Source: JAQVEM01 sp964601205
GTDB taxonomy: Bacteria; Actinomycetota; Humimicrobiia; Humimicrobiales; Humimicrobiaceae
Direction: 5' to 3'
Assembly (NCBI GenBank): GCA_964601205.1
Contig: CAZRML010000012.1
Coordinates: 15,413 to 79,412, forward strand
DNA length: 64,000 bases
Shown here: positions 18,691 through 26,573 of the stretch, one piece after another
How positions within the stretch are numbered: position 1 is the first letter of the stretch
Layout of the letters: each line of letters begins with the position of its first letter
Position numbers and translations under genes: made by a program
The notes under the pieces: generated by a model
Databases searched by the model: none
Seen by the model: the letters and a program-made list of their open reading frames with translations, nothing else
What the model was told of the DNA's origin: nothing

Positions 18691-19868
18691 TGTTTACAAC
18701 TCTAGTTTTAAAAGCTCTTTGAAAACAAAATAAAAATATAGATAAAATTGATAGATTAAACACTACCTCCAAGTGTAAAATATTTGATTACCAATAAAAA
18801 AATACACAAAGGAGGTAGCGATGACCAAAGATGATTTCATCCTGGGCCACAGACTAAGTTTACTATCACGGGCCAAATCTATCAATAACATATCAAAAGC
18901 CTGCAGACAATTTGGGGTGTCCAGGACCTACTACTACAAATGGGCTAAAAGGTTTACCACCTATGGAATTTATGGACTGGCTGAAAGAGAAAGACCTAAA
19001 CCAGTAATGCCCAACTCTACAAGATCTGATATTGTGGAAAGGATACTTAAATTCATAAAAGATTATCCAACTTATGGTCCGGCTAGAATTGCCAATGAGC
19101 TAGGCGGTATTGTCTGTCCTGCCACAGTGTATAATATTTTAAGAAGGCGCGGCCTCTCAAGAAAAATTGACAGGCTCCTGGCACTGGAAGACATTCCAGC
19201 TTCAGTAAAGCTAAGCCCGGTTATGCTAAGAAAGATAGATGATGCAGAACCGCCAACTGGTATAAAAAGCCACTGCAGTGGCTATATGCTATCAATTGAC
19301 ACCTTCTATGTGTGTAGACTAAAAGGTATAGGTAGAATCTATCAGTTCAGTGCCATTGATACTTATTCATCCTTTGGTTTTGCCTATCTATATACTGATA
19401 AGACTTCTAAGTCCTCGGTAGATTTTATCTCAAAGACTGTAAATACCCTTAAAGATATGGGTATAACTGTAGAAAGAATACTTTCAGACAACGGCAAAGA
19501 ATATACCACACACTGGGAGGGCGGGGACCATGAGTTTGAAAATTATCTTGGTTCTTTAGATATCGAGCACCGCTATACCAAAGTTAGACACCCCTGGACC
19601 AATGGTTTTGTGGAAAGGTTCCAGAGGACTATACTGGAGGAGTTCTACCAGCCGGCTCTCTTAAAGAGAACATACAGCACCATAGGAGATCTTCAATATG
19701 ATCTTGACCGGTTTCTATATTTTTATAATTTTCAAAGAACACATCAGGGCTATAGAACTAAAGGTTCTAAACCCTGTGAACTTTTATATAAATTAGGTGA
19801 CTTTTTTCAATTATCACCATAAAATAATATTTAATATTTTATGCTTGGAGGAAGTTAAACTGTAAACA
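18691..19868 (+). mobile_element. IS481-family insertion sequence
   Basis: The element is about 1178 bp, bounded by TGTTTACA (18691-18698) and its inverted copy TGTAAACA (19861-19868). TGT..ACA ends are typical of IS481. The inverted repeats are perfect only over the outer 8 bp. No target duplication is evident (left flank AGTTG, right flank CCAAG). It carries a single intact transposase gene. The right flank, 19869-20063, is a short GC-richer stretch of unknown origin before sufC. Confidence 0.75.
18821..19822 (+). CDS. IS481-family transposase
   Basis: The 333-residue protein has an N-terminal HTH (ISKACRQFGVSRTYYYKW), a second HTH region (YGPARIANEL) and an rve/DDE integrase core. The catalytic triad is visible as Asp in LSIDTFYV, Asp in LSDNGKEY and Glu in GFVERFQRT. 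The C-terminal FYNFQRTHQGY block is the family tail. A very strong AAAGGAGGT ribosome site precedes the ATG. No frameshift is seen, so the element may still be active. Confidence 0.93.
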   Translation: MTKDDFILGHRLSLLSRAKSINNISKACRQFGVSRTYYYKWAKRFTTYGIYGLAERERPKPVMPNSTRSDIVERILKFIKDYPTYGPARIANELGGIVCPATVYNILRRRGLSRKIDRLLALEDIPASVKLSPVMLRKIDDAEPPTGIKSHCSGYMLSIDTFYVCRLKGIGRIYQFSAIDTYSSFGFAYLYTDKTSKSSVDFISKTVNTLKDMGITVERILSDNGKEYTTHWEGGDHEFENYLGSLDIEHRYTKVRHPWTNGFVERFQRTILEEFYQPALLKRTYSTIGDLQYDLDRFLYFYNFQRTHQGYRTKGSKPCELLYKLGDFFQLSP

Positions 19869-20063
19869 CCAAGCTTAGATAGTACACATAAGCAAAAGGA
19901 AACAAAAGGTGCTCCTGATGGGTTACTAAAAATGAACATCACGGAACCTGCCGGGAACACACAGATGCAGTAGTTGATTTATCTGCCGGACCCCGGTATC
20001 CTGGCCGGAAGGTATTTTCTTAAATAGATTATTTATTTATAATAGAATATAATTTTAAAAGTT

Positions 20064-20786
20064 ATGAAATTTCTTGAAATTAAAAATTTAAATCTTGAGG
20101 TTAACGGAAGCAAACTCCTTGATAACCTCAGCCTGAGCTTAAAAAAGGAAATGGTTTACGCTGTAGTGGGGCCAAACGGCGTCGGAAAGACCACCCTGGG
20201 CCATACCATAATGGGGCTTGAGGGTTACAGAAGTTTTAAAGGAGATATATTATTTAAGGGAGAATCAATTAAAGACCTGGATGTCTACCAGCGTGCAGTC
20301 AGGGGCATCACTCTTGCGTGGCAGGAGCCGGCAAGATTTGAAGGCATAAGCATTGAAAAATTTATAAGTTCTTCGGGGAAAAATATTTCACCGGACGATG
20401 TGTCTGAGATTTTAAATGATGTTGGGATGGAACCGGAAACTTACCGCAGGCGGGCAGTTGATAAAAGCCTCAGCGGAGGTGAAAGAAAAAAGGTTGAGCT
20501 GGCATCAATACTGGCAATGAAACCGGAACTTGTAATCCTTGACGAGCTTGATTCGGGAATAGATATGGAAACAATTAAAAATATTTTTAAGGCTATCAGT
20601 TACCTTAAATCCGGCGGTTCCACCATAATCCTGATAACCCACAGCCAGGCAGTATTAAAGCAGGCAGAATACGCCTTCCTTATGTGCCACGGAAAGATTT
20701 TAAAAGAAGGGAAAACTCCTTCAATAAGCAAATATTTCAGTAGAAAATGTCTTCCATGTGACCATAAAAATGTGCCTGAAGAATAG
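20064..20786 (+). CDS. sufC: SufC-like Fe-S assembly ATPase (minimal SUF/SMS type)
   Basis: The 240-residue ABC ATPase has Walker A GPNGVGKTT, the SufC-type Q-loop region AWQEPARFEGIS, signature LSGGERKK and Walker B LVILDELDSGID (SufC proteins have DELDSGLD). A cysteine-containing tail (CLPCDH) ends the protein. With the adjacent SufB it would form the SufBC scaffold for Fe-S cluster assembly. TATAAT at 20048-20053 lies only 10 nt before the ATG and no ribosome site is visible, so the transcript may have almost no leader. The IS481 element ends 195 nt upstream. Confidence 0.88.
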   Translation: MKFLEIKNLNLEVNGSKLLDNLSLSLKKEMVYAVVGPNGVGKTTLGHTIMGLEGYRSFKGDILFKGESIKDLDVYQRAVRGITLAWQEPARFEGISIEKFISSSGKNISPDDVSEILNDVGMEPETYRRRAVDKSLSGGERKKVELASILAMKPELVILDELDSGIDMETIKNIFKAISYLKSGGSTIILITHSQAVLKQAEYAFLMCHGKILKEGKTPSISKYFSRKCLPCDHKNVPEE

Positions 20787-20796
20787 GAGGTTGTAA

Positions 20797-21717
20797 ATGG
20801 ATGAAAAAAATCTTGTAGAGCAGGCAGGAATCTCAAATATTATTGATGATGAAAATACTGCCAGCCTTATAATCAACAAAGACAGAGTAACCAGCAGGAA
20901 CACCGTTCCCGGACTTAATGTAGATACGGAAAATATTAAAGACGGGGTCAAAATAAATATAACCCTTAAAGACAACACGACCATTGAAAGGCCCGTCCAT
21001 CTTTGTTTTGGCGTACTCCACAAAAAAGCGATGCAGATAATTAAATTAAACCTCGAGATGGGACAGAATTGTTCTATGTCAGTTTATTCCCACTGTGTTT
21101 TCCCCTTTGCCGAAGATGTTACCCATGCCATGGACGCTACCATAAAAGTCGGAAAAAATTCAAAATATGAATATCTTGAAAGACATATCCACAGCGAAGA
21201 AGGCGGAATAAAAGTAATCCCCAGAGCTTCCGTTACCCTGGAAGAAAACTCCAGATACAAATCTGAATTTGAACTTATGAGGGGAAGAGTGGGGCTAATT
21301 GATATGGATTACGAGGTTTTCTGCAAAAGCTACAGCGTAATGGATATGTCCGTAAGAATAAGCGGCAGGGGCAACGATAAAATCAATATAAAAGAAAGTG
21401 GAAACCTTATCGGAGAGCATTCAAAAGGTGCCCTTACTTCAAGAATAGCTGTAAGGGACGAGGCAAGCGCCGATATATATAATAAGCTAATAGCCACCGC
21501 TGACTATGCCCGGGGCCATGTTGACTGCAAGGAGATTGTAAGGGACAATGCTACTGCCAATGCTGTTCCGGTAGTTGAAGTAAAGAACCCGAAAGCGCAT
21601 ATAACCCACGAAGCCTCCATAGGAAGCGTTGATTCAAAAGAACTGCAGACACTGATGTCCAGGGGGCTAAGCGAAGAGGAGGCCGTGGAACTGATAATAG
21701 AGGGGCTCCTGAGCTGA
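20797..21717 (+). CDS. sufB: SufB/SufD-family scaffold protein, short form (SmsB-like)
   Basis: The 306-residue protein is a short SufB/D beta-helix scaffold, much shorter than E. coli SufB (about 495 aa). The conserved C-terminal core is clear: HVDCKEIVRD with a likely cluster-ligand Cys, VPVVEVKNPKAHITHEASIG, and the closing SRGLSEEEAVELI. It begins 11 nt after sufC with an AGGAGG ribosome site. No sufD, sufS or sufU is adjacent. A two-gene SufCB set is the proposed ancestral minimal SUF system (SMS) of anaerobes and archaea. Confidence 0.88.
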   Translation: MDEKNLVEQAGISNIIDDENTASLIINKDRVTSRNTVPGLNVDTENIKDGVKINITLKDNTTIERPVHLCFGVLHKKAMQIIKLNLEMGQNCSMSVYSHCVFPFAEDVTHAMDATIKVGKNSKYEYLERHIHSEEGGIKVIPRASVTLEENSRYKSEFELMRGRVGLIDMDYEVFCKSYSVMDMSVRISGRGNDKINIKESGNLIGEHSKGALTSRIAVRDEASADIYNKLIATADYARGHVDCKEIVRDNATANAVPVVEVKNPKAHITHEASIGSVDSKELQTLMSRGLSEEEAVELIIEGLLS

Positions 21718-21848
21718 TTTATTCCCGGTTCACGATTCACAAATCACCTGCATTTATCGAATCACTTTTATTTTACAATTGGATAATATAAAATAATCAA
21801 TATTTTATTAATATTTTAAATTAAAGGTTCTGGTTTATAACTAATCTT

Positions 21849-23327
21849 ATGGAATTGGAATTAGAGCGCAAAAAATACTGGCTTCTTTTATACGGAATAA
21901 TAATCGGGGTTTCTTTTGATATCCTGTTTTATGACAGGACCCTGGGCATTTCTTATTTAATCTTTACTGTCCTTATTCTGATAATATTCCTGCTAAGTTT
22001 AAGGGGCTCTTTTAAAAAATCGCATAGTTTAATGTGGCTATTTCTAGCCCCCGTAGTGCTGCTTGCTTCTACTTTCTTTATTTACTCCAATCAGGTACTT
22101 AAGATTCTAAATTATCTGATTGCTCCCGTTCTTGTAATAATGCTTGTCACCCTGGTTATGGGTTTGAATAAATCGAACTGGCCGGATATAAGGTTTATCT
22201 GGGATATTATCAAAAGAATCTTTGTTCCCCTCGGATTTATACATAAACCATTTTTAGCCTTATCCAGGATAGATACTCCGGAAAGCAACAAAGGAAGAGT
22301 TAAAGTCCTGCCAAAGGTACTTTTGGGCATACTGATTTCTATCCCTGTTCTGGCAATTATTATATGGCTTCTCTCGTCTGCTGACATAATTTTCAAGGAC
22401 CTTTTTTTAAATATTCCCATATCAAAGATAATAAAGCACTTTCTGGTAATATTTATAGTTTCGGTTTATGCCACCGCTTTTCTGTGGGCTCTGGCAAAAG
22501 CATCCCGGGAGGAAGAAAAGCCGAAATATGGTAAAATAAAATGGATATTATTTTTTGACCCCGTGATTTTACTTACCATTCTGGTTCTGGTAAATGTAAT
22601 TTACGCCATATTCTCCGTTATTCAATTTACTTATTTATTTGGCGGAAGTTCATTTGTCATGCCTTCTTCCTACACTTATGCAGAATATGCAAGGAGGGGC
22701 TTTTTTGAACTTGTTGCCGTCTCTATTATTAATTTTGGAATTTTAATTTTTGGTAAAACATTCGTAAAAAAAGATAATAAAAAAATCTATGTTGCAGTAA
22801 AAATATTTCTAACCCTGCTAGTGATTTTTACCCTGGTCTTACTGGTATCGGCATTTTACAGAATGCTGGTTTATGAGCAGGCTTATGGATTTACATACTT
22901 AAGGATATTCGTTCAGACTTTTATGATAATGCTATTCTTCCTTTCCATTGCCAATATTATTTATATCTGGAAACCTGATTTTCCTGTAATCAAATCTTAT
23001 TTCATAATCTCGCTTACGATTTATATAATAATGAACTTCGCAAACGTAGATGTAATAATTGCGGAAAACAATATCAACCGTTATTTTGAATCAGGTCAGA
23101 TTGATATGAATTACCTAAAGGGCCTATCCTATGATGCTGTGCCCGTGATGCAGAGGCTTTTAACATCAGGAAGCTATAAATCAGAATCAGAGAAAAGAAG
23201 AATTAGCGGGGAAATACTTGAGCATTTTGAGCAAAAAAAATCAGAGCTTGAAGACCAGAAAAGCTGGCAGAGTTTTAATATTTCAAGATACAGGGCAGAA
23301 AAAGTAATAGACAGATATATCAGGTAA
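21849..23327 (+). CDS. DUF4173-type polytopic membrane protein
   Basis: The 492-residue protein has about a dozen hydrophobic helices and the signature YAEYARRGFFEL near residue 280, which marks the DUF4153/DUF4173 membrane family of unknown function. The C-terminal about 90 residues (LKGLSYDAVPVMQRL onward) are soluble and helical. No ribosome site precedes the ATG. It is followed after 64 nt by a lipoprotein gene on the same strand, which may be co-transcribed. No function is assigned. Confidence 0.8.
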   Translation: MELELERKKYWLLLYGIIIGVSFDILFYDRTLGISYLIFTVLILIIFLLSLRGSFKKSHSLMWLFLAPVVLLASTFFIYSNQVLKILNYLIAPVLVIMLVTLVMGLNKSNWPDIRFIWDIIKRIFVPLGFIHKPFLALSRIDTPESNKGRVKVLPKVLLGILISIPVLAIIIWLLSSADIIFKDLFLNIPISKIIKHFLVIFIVSVYATAFLWALAKASREEEKPKYGKIKWILFFDPVILLTILVLVNVIYAIFSVIQFTYLFGGSSFVMPSSYTYAEYARRGFFELVAVSIINFGILIFGKTFVKKDNKKIYVAVKIFLTLLVIFTLVLLVSAFYRMLVYEQAYGFTYLRIFVQTFMIMLFFLSIANIIYIWKPDFPVIKSYFIISLTIYIIMNFANVDVIIAENNINRYFESGQIDMNYLKGLSYDAVPVMQRLLTSGSYKSESEKRRISGEILEHFEQKKSELEDQKSWQSFNISRYRAEKVIDRYIR

Positions 23328-23391
23328 TTTTACCCTCCTATAATAATATTTATTGAAAAATGATAATATATTTATCAGGAAAGGATTGGTC

Positions 23392-23733
23392 ATGAAAATA
23401 AAATTTTTAATACCAATTATAATTCTGATACTGATTTCTGTTTTTATGCTTTCTTCCTGCAGCGAAACCGTGGGCAGAGATGTTCTAATTAATGAAATTA
23501 AAAAACTGGGCGATACAATAAATGAGCTGAGAGATGAAATCTCATCCCTTAAGGGCAACATTGAAGAGCTTGAAAGTAAAATAGAAAGACTGGAAAACAG
23601 ATTTGACAGTTCCGGTTCTACTCATGAAAATAGCCAGGAAACCGGAGAGCCGCAGCCGGACGAGCCAGAGGGGCCCCGGCCGGAGCCTGAAGGGCCACCT
23701 CCCGAACCTCCGCCTCCGCCGCCCAAAGATTAA
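23392..23733 (+). CDS. Small lipoprotein with coiled coil and proline-rich tail
   Basis: The 113-residue protein starts at the ATG at 23392, after AGGAAAGGA; an upstream TTG at 23353 is in frame but lacks a ribosome site. A signal peptide ends in lipobox LSSC (Cys23). A leucine-heptad coiled coil covers about residues 32-75. The tail is rich in Pro, Glu and Gly and ends in a polyproline run. The layout suggests a surface- or wall-spanning spacer protein. Base composition of the tail is unusually GC-rich for the region. The family is not recognised. Confidence 0.7.
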   Translation: MKIKFLIPIIILILISVFMLSSCSETVGRDVLINEIKKLGDTINELRDEISSLKGNIEELESKIERLENRFDSSGSTHENSQETGEPQPDEPEGPRPEPEGPPPEPPPPPPKD

Positions 23734-23746
23734 ATTAAAAATAGAA

Positions 23747-24040
23747 TCATACTACATGTAACTGCCTGATTTTATTTAATTCGGCTTCTTTATATATTTT
23801 TTCTTCCTCTATATCATAATCATTCTGTAAACCCAGCCAGAACTGCGGGGTATTACCAAAGAATCTTGCCAGTCTCAGAGCAGTATCTGCGGTAATTCTC
23901 CTTTTTTTGTGGATTATCTCTGATATTCGTGTCTGATCAAGATGTGTCTCTTTTGCCAGCCTGTATGCTGAAATATTTAGTGGCTCCAGAAACTCCTCTT
24001 TTAAAATCTCACCGGGATGAATATTTCTTAGTCTTTTCAT
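23747..24040 (-). CDS. higA: HigA-type antitoxin (XRE-family HTH)
   Basis: The 97-residue protein starts at the ATG at 24040 with GAGGGGG 5-10 nt upstream; an ATG at 24055 overlaps the toxin stop. The motif HPGEILKEEFLEPL and the HTH (ISAYRLAKETHLDQTRISEII) followed by FFGNTPQFWLGLQ are diagnostic of the HigA/VapI group. It would neutralise HigB and repress the operon. Its partner gene directly upstream carries a nonsense codon, so this antitoxin may be an orphan kept for regulation or against another HigB. Confidence 0.9.
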   Translation of the reverse strand: MKRLRNIHPGEILKEEFLEPLNISAYRLAKETHLDQTRISEIIHKKRRITADTALRLARFFGNTPQFWLGLQNDYDIEEEKIYKEAELNKIRQLHVV

Positions 24041-24054
24041 TACGCCCCCTCTCA

Positions 24055-24336
24055 TCAGTGATAATCAGCAATCTCAACACTGTAACAATCATTGTTTTTC
24101 CATATGAAACATATGCGCCACTGGTTATTAATCCTTATACTATATTGTCCCCTTCTATCACCCTTTAATTTTTCCAACCTATTTGAAGGAGGAATTCTCA
24201 AGTCGCTTAAATCAAAAGAGTTGTTCAACATTCTTAGTTTTTTTCGTGCTAAATTCTAAATATTATCCGGATACTCTTTAGAGAAGTTACCCTTCCAGAT
24301 CTTTTCAGTCTCCCTGGAATTAAATGACTTTATCAT
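24055..24336 (-). pseudogene. higB: HigB/RelE-type toxin gene interrupted by an in-frame TAG
   Basis: Reading from the ATG at 24336 gives MIKSF, then a normal HigB sequence of 93 codons ending in VEIADYH* with GQYSIRINNQWRI, the ribosome-dependent RNase core. Codon 27 is TAG (24256-24258). Homologues normally have a polar residue such as Gln here (DIQKLARRKLRML), so one C-to-T change (CAG to TAG) would explain it. No other stop or frameshift is present, so inactivation looks recent. TAG ends intact genes nearby (for example at 11287), so it is a normal stop in this genome. Confidence 0.85.
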
Positions 24337-24342
24337 AATAAG

Positions 24343-24371
24343 AATATAGTTGATTGCAGTACTTATGTCAA
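24343..24371 (-). promoter_or_regulatory. Promoter of higBA, apparently leaderless
   Basis: TTGACA (24366-24371), a 17-nt spacer and TATATT (24343-24348) lie on the minus strand. Only 6 nt separate the -10 box from the higB ATG, so transcription should begin at or beside the start codon. The rest of the spacer to 24673 holds nothing I can recognise. Confidence 0.65.
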
Positions 24372-24673
24372 ACAATACTATTTTGAAACACATATAAACT
24401 TATGTAATTTCCCTATTTACCACCTGATAGTAGCAGACTGCGTTTAATTAAAACATTCCTAAATAATATAGAATTCCTGAATATATTCTTAATTTTAGAG
24501 GTTATTAAGATGATAGATTGTTTTACTCAAAGCTTAGTCAGATCCCGGAGTAAATTTATAGACATTTAATGGAGATAGCTTACCCATTTCAAACTTATTA
24601 TACATCAGGTTATTTTTAAGAGGCGATATTACGGAGTAAAAAATAGCTAAAATGCTAGGACTAAAATTTTTAA

Positions 24674-25288
24674 CTATTCATCCCTGAATTTTTCCAATTC
24701 CTTTAAACTGTTTTCGATAATCTTAAGTCCTCTTGAAAAAATTGTTTTATTTGAAATGAAGAAAATGATGTATGAACATAGTATTACAATAATGGATAAT
24801 ATAAGAAAAAAGATTGGATGATCATAAAGATTAATATTCTGAATGAGTTTTACTCCCAGAGGTATAAAAGTAATAATTACCGGAGGAATTAAAAATATAA
24901 AAATTTTCGTGAATCGCCTGTCCAGTTTTTTATGCATAAGAAGTTTTTGTTTAATATCTACTATACTCTGAGAAAATAATTGGATGCCATTTAATTGTCT
25001 GATGGAAAGGACATTAACTATTATGCAGTAAATAAAAAAAAGTGTGATGAATATTCCTGAGACCAGGAATTTCCAATCATTCATAAATTTATAGGTGGCA
25101 ACAAATGTAAAGAATAAAAAAACCGTAAATTCAATTAAGGTTAAATACTCCCATTTCAGCATTCGTTCAATAACCCCATTTGAACTCTGTCTTAATGTAT
25201 GTTTGAGCATCCTTTCATTAATGGCAGCCACTTCTTCAAGTTTGCTATTATATTTGTTCCACATATTTTTTAAATCATCTTTTTCCAT
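24674..25288 (-). CDS. Membrane protein paired with ECF sigma factor (putative anti-sigma)
   Basis: The 204-residue protein has a soluble N terminus (MEKDDLKNMWNKYNSKLEE) and four predicted membrane helices in two pairs (about residues 47-92 and 125-175). It lies 19 nt after an ECF sigma gene. This gene pair, with the KxxWNKxNxKLE start, resembles a common Bacteroidota arrangement. It probably binds the sigma factor at the membrane; this is inferred from position, as no zinc anti-sigma motif is seen. Confidence 0.65.
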   Translation of the reverse strand: MEKDDLKNMWNKYNSKLEEVAAINERMLKHTLRQSSNGVIERMLKWEYLTLIEFTVFLFFTFVATYKFMNDWKFLVSGIFITLFFIYCIIVNVLSIRQLNGIQLFSQSIVDIKQKLLMHKKLDRRFTKIFIFLIPPVIITFIPLGVKLIQNINLYDHPIFFLILSIIVILCSYIIFFISNKTIFSRGLKIIENSLKELEKFRDE

Positions 25289-25307
25289 TGTTTTATATTA
25301 TCCCTGT

Positions 25308-25802
25308 TTATTTTTTATTAAATTGGTCTTTTAGTTTTGATTTAATCCTGCTTATCTTCGTTCCGACATTTGTTTCGGAAATGCCGACAATATCCGCTAT
25401 TACACTATAAGGCTGGCCATCCAGATATAATAGGATAATTGCCTTGTCTAAGTCATTTAATTGATAAATCAATCGGTACATTTTAATAGTGTCCTCCCTT
25501 ATCGCTAAATCATTTTCTATTCCCGGAATTTTACAATCATCTGGTCTTAGTTCCTGGTACTGTATTTTCCTCTTCGTCTTTCTAAAATTTGAAATAGCAG
25601 TATTCAGGGCTACCCTATAGATCCATGTACTTAATTTGGACTGACGATTAAACTTTGGATACGCTTTCCACAGCTGTATCAGGATTTCCTGTTTTAGGTC
25701 AAGTCGATCATCCGCACTGTTGGTATATAAGAAACATACCCTGTTTATTATTGCCTGATTTTCATTAACCATTTTTATGAATTTGTTTTTATCTATTTGC
25801 AT
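25308..25802 (-). CDS. ECF-type RNA polymerase sigma factor
   Basis: The 164-residue protein has sigma region 2 (DRLDLKQEILIQLWKAYPKF; STWIYRVALNTAI) and region 4 (LDKAIILLYLDGQPYSVIADIVGISE with the TNVGTKISRIK recognition helix). The wording of region 4 closely resembles Bacteroidota ECF factors. It should direct transcription of its own operon and unknown targets. A likely membrane regulator follows. The gene looks horizontally acquired, judging by family affinity only. Confidence 0.88.
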   Translation of the reverse strand: MQIDKNKFIKMVNENQAIINRVCFLYTNSADDRLDLKQEILIQLWKAYPKFNRQSKLSTWIYRVALNTAISNFRKTKRKIQYQELRPDDCKIPGIENDLAIREDTIKMYRLIYQLNDLDKAIILLYLDGQPYSVIADIVGISETNVGTKISRIKSKLKDQFNKK

Positions 25803-26213
25803 ATTTTTTATTCTTTATAAAGGTTAGTCGCTTTAGAATATAAAAAATCACAGATTAATAGAAATTTTTTTGTTGTATTTTCTTTTATATCTTAACAAAT
25901 AGCTTTTAAATATATAATTTCCCTCAAAAATATTCATTGCATTAATTAGATTACCGAACGAGATTTTAGAGTAAATTGTTTAATTTAAGCAATAATCTTA
26001 AAAATTTTTTAGAACCTGCCTTTTGAACCATGCGCTAGAATAAAACAAAAGCTGGAGTTATCTAAAGTTGTTATTAGATTTAAAAAATATCTGGATGTTT
26101 ATTTACTACCCGGGTGGTTTGCATACCTTAAATGGCCTGTATCCATGAGCTTTTTACATTCCCCTACAGAAGTAAAATATACTTCAGGAAAAGAATCCTT
26201 AAAAATAATATCC
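25803..26213. other. 411-nt spacer without a supported gene
   Basis: AT-rich sequence upstream of the sigma gene. On the minus strand 26099-26227 is open for 42 codons from a TTG that overlaps the end of the DUF4342 gene (motif GECKKLMDTGHLRY). I do not recognise it and no ribosome site supports it. No hairpin or clear promoter stands out. Confidence 0.3.
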
Positions 26214-26471
26214 TTATTCTCTTTCAACAGATATAGTGGCTTTGGTAACTATTGCGGCAATGGCGCCTATTGCGGCCCATACCGGCAAAAGTATCGCACC
26301 TACTACCCCGAGTGTTAAAGGAATCTGGATAAGAGTTTTACCTTCTTCACTTTTAATGGTAATTCTTCTGATATTTCCCTCTTTTATCAATTCCTTTATT
26401 TTTGCAAGCAGCTCTTCACCATTTACTGTAAATTCCTCTTTCTTTTCTTTTTTAATTTTTATCACCTTCAC
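26214..26471 (-). CDS. DUF4342 domain protein, copy 1
   Basis: The 85-residue protein has a charged N-terminal half (EEFTVNGEELLAKIKEL) and a hydrophobic Gly/Ala-rich C-terminal segment (LGVVGAILLPVWAAIGA), the DUF4342 pattern. Function is unknown; membrane association is likely. Two in-frame GTG codons (26471 and 26465) can serve as start; the ribosome-site-like AAGG favours the second. A second copy at 27925-28182 differs at only three residues, while the DNA differs at about 25 positions, mostly silent. Confidence 0.8.
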   Translation of the reverse strand: MKVIKIKKEKKEEFTVNGEELLAKIKELIKEGNIRRITIKSEEGKTLIQIPLTLGVVGAILLPVWAAIGAIAAIVTKATISVERE

Positions 26472-26573
26472 CTTAATTAAACTTAAATTTATGATACTTC
26501 TCTATTTACCATGCTGCTAAAGTAGCATAAGCACCATTAAAAGAAAACTCCGCTCTAAAGACTGGCAGAATAG

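Noticed and set aside
18686..19873. Target-site duplication flanking the IS481 element
   Set aside because: The 5 nt on each side (AGTTG and CCAAG) do not match; either the duplication has decayed or the true ends differ by a few bases.
26099..26227. 42-codon minus ORF overlapping the end of DUF4342 copy 1
   Set aside because: TTG start without ribosome site and no recognised family; could be chance.
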